Shown here piece after piece: positions 63,722 through 64,000 of a stretch of 64,000 nt of DNA. The stretch's first letter is position 1. Each line of letters starts with the position of its first letter. Below the pieces are notes generated by a model that was given only the letters and a program-made list of their open reading frames with translations, was not told the DNA's origin and made no database searches. The position numbers were made by a program, and so were the translations under genes. Where the stretch lies: positions 1 to 64,000 of the forward strand of contig JANRJM010000018.1 in NCBI GenBank assembly GCA_033763975.1, in the 5' to 3' direction. Source of the stretch: Planctomycetota bacterium. Its GTDB lineage: Bacteria > Planctomycetota > Phycisphaerae > Phycisphaerales > UBA1924.

Positions 63722-64000
63722 CTACCCCTCGGCGCGGACGAGGTCGGCCTCGCCCAGCAGGCGGAACTCCTTGCGCCGCAGGATCTGCCCCGCGAGGGTG
63801 AGGTCGTCGACGGCGAGCGCGATGTTGGCGTGCCCGCTGTAGCTCTGCATGAGCGGGTAGGCGAACTGGATCGAGAGCTCCGCCGCCAGCAGCGAGAGGC
63901 ACATGCCCGACAGCGTGTGGGGCGGGGCGATCTCGACGACGAGCACCTCGCGCGAGCTGTACGGGAGTTCTTCACGCCGCAGGATCTCGGCGGCGGCGTC
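63722..64000 (-). CDS. ACT-domain protein, C-terminal part (5' end outside window)
   Basis: The frame is open to the window edge on the minus strand: the last visible 92 residues contain REVLVVEIAPPHTLSGMCLSLLAAELSIQFAYPLM, ANIALAVDDLTLAGQILRRKEFRLLGEADL, the beta-alpha-beta pattern of an ACT domain, a small-molecule (often amino acid) sensor. What precedes it is not visible. The stop codon is four bases from the end of the channel-like gene on the other strand. Confidence 0.72.
   Translation of the reverse strand, partial: DAAAEILRREELPYSSREVLVVEIAPPHTLSGMCLSLLAAELSIQFAYPLMQSYSGHANIALAVDDLTLAGQILRRKEFRLLGEADLVRAEG

Overview
This is a very G+C-rich bacterial chromosome segment, densely packed with housekeeping genes on both strands. 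The likely source is a planctomycete, probably of the class Phycisphaerae. This is inferred from four secreted proteins ending in a Gly/Ala/Leu-rich segment plus an RRRR tail (the PEP-CTERM-like sorting signal style of that group), a class II ribonucleotide reductase, a cytochrome-free generalist gene set, and several conserved proteins that I know mainly from planctomycetes. I see no phage, no rRNA, no tRNA and no CRISPR array.

Layout. 1-9.8 kb: the end of mutS with an unusual 12-bp tandem repeat, a thioredoxin-like protein, a sorted secreted protein with promoter and terminator, a minus-strand operon (S41 protease, tsaD, release-factor-like protein), hflX and an orphan MacB-like permease. 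9.9-20.2 kb: DNA repair genes (uvrA, uvrB, dinB), a toxin-antitoxin pair and small membrane proteins. 20.2-26.5 kb: a 3D-domain protein, htpX, and an overlapping operon of gcvH with an ABC transporter; next to it is a tiny transcription unit with its own promoter and terminator. 26.5-33.2 kb: metabolic and envelope genes (cmk, plsC, DUF58, pyrD, serine hydrolase) and a TPR-YggX fusion. 33.2-41 kb: smc, a FlgI-like lipoprotein, dcd, and a four-helix-bundle (23S IVP-type) gene enclosed by 29-bp inverted repeats. 41-47 kb: nrdJ, a structured non-coding stretch, and two tandem paralogous secreted proteins. 47-64 kb: mdh, a CpcT-like/FKBP fusion, a DnaJ-like protein, a sugar-phosphate transferase, mnmG, a CPA2 antiporter, a primary-type sigma factor, trxB, a methyltransferase, a pentameric-channel-like protein and the end of an ACT-domain gene.

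Themes. Nucleotide supply (pyrD, cmk, dcd, nrdJ) and DNA repair or tolerance (mutS, uvrA, uvrB, dinB) are well represented but scattered, not in dedicated operons. Many genes have a TANNNT element only 5-11 bp before the start codon, which suggests leaderless or very short-leader transcripts; the secreted-protein genes instead have classical -35/-10 promoters with hairpin-containing leaders. Several conserved proteins (MutS, UvrA, MnmG, SMC) carry in-frame low-complexity or palindromic insertions. The most system-like novelty is the inverted-repeat-bounded four-helix-bundle cassette between dcd and nrdJ.
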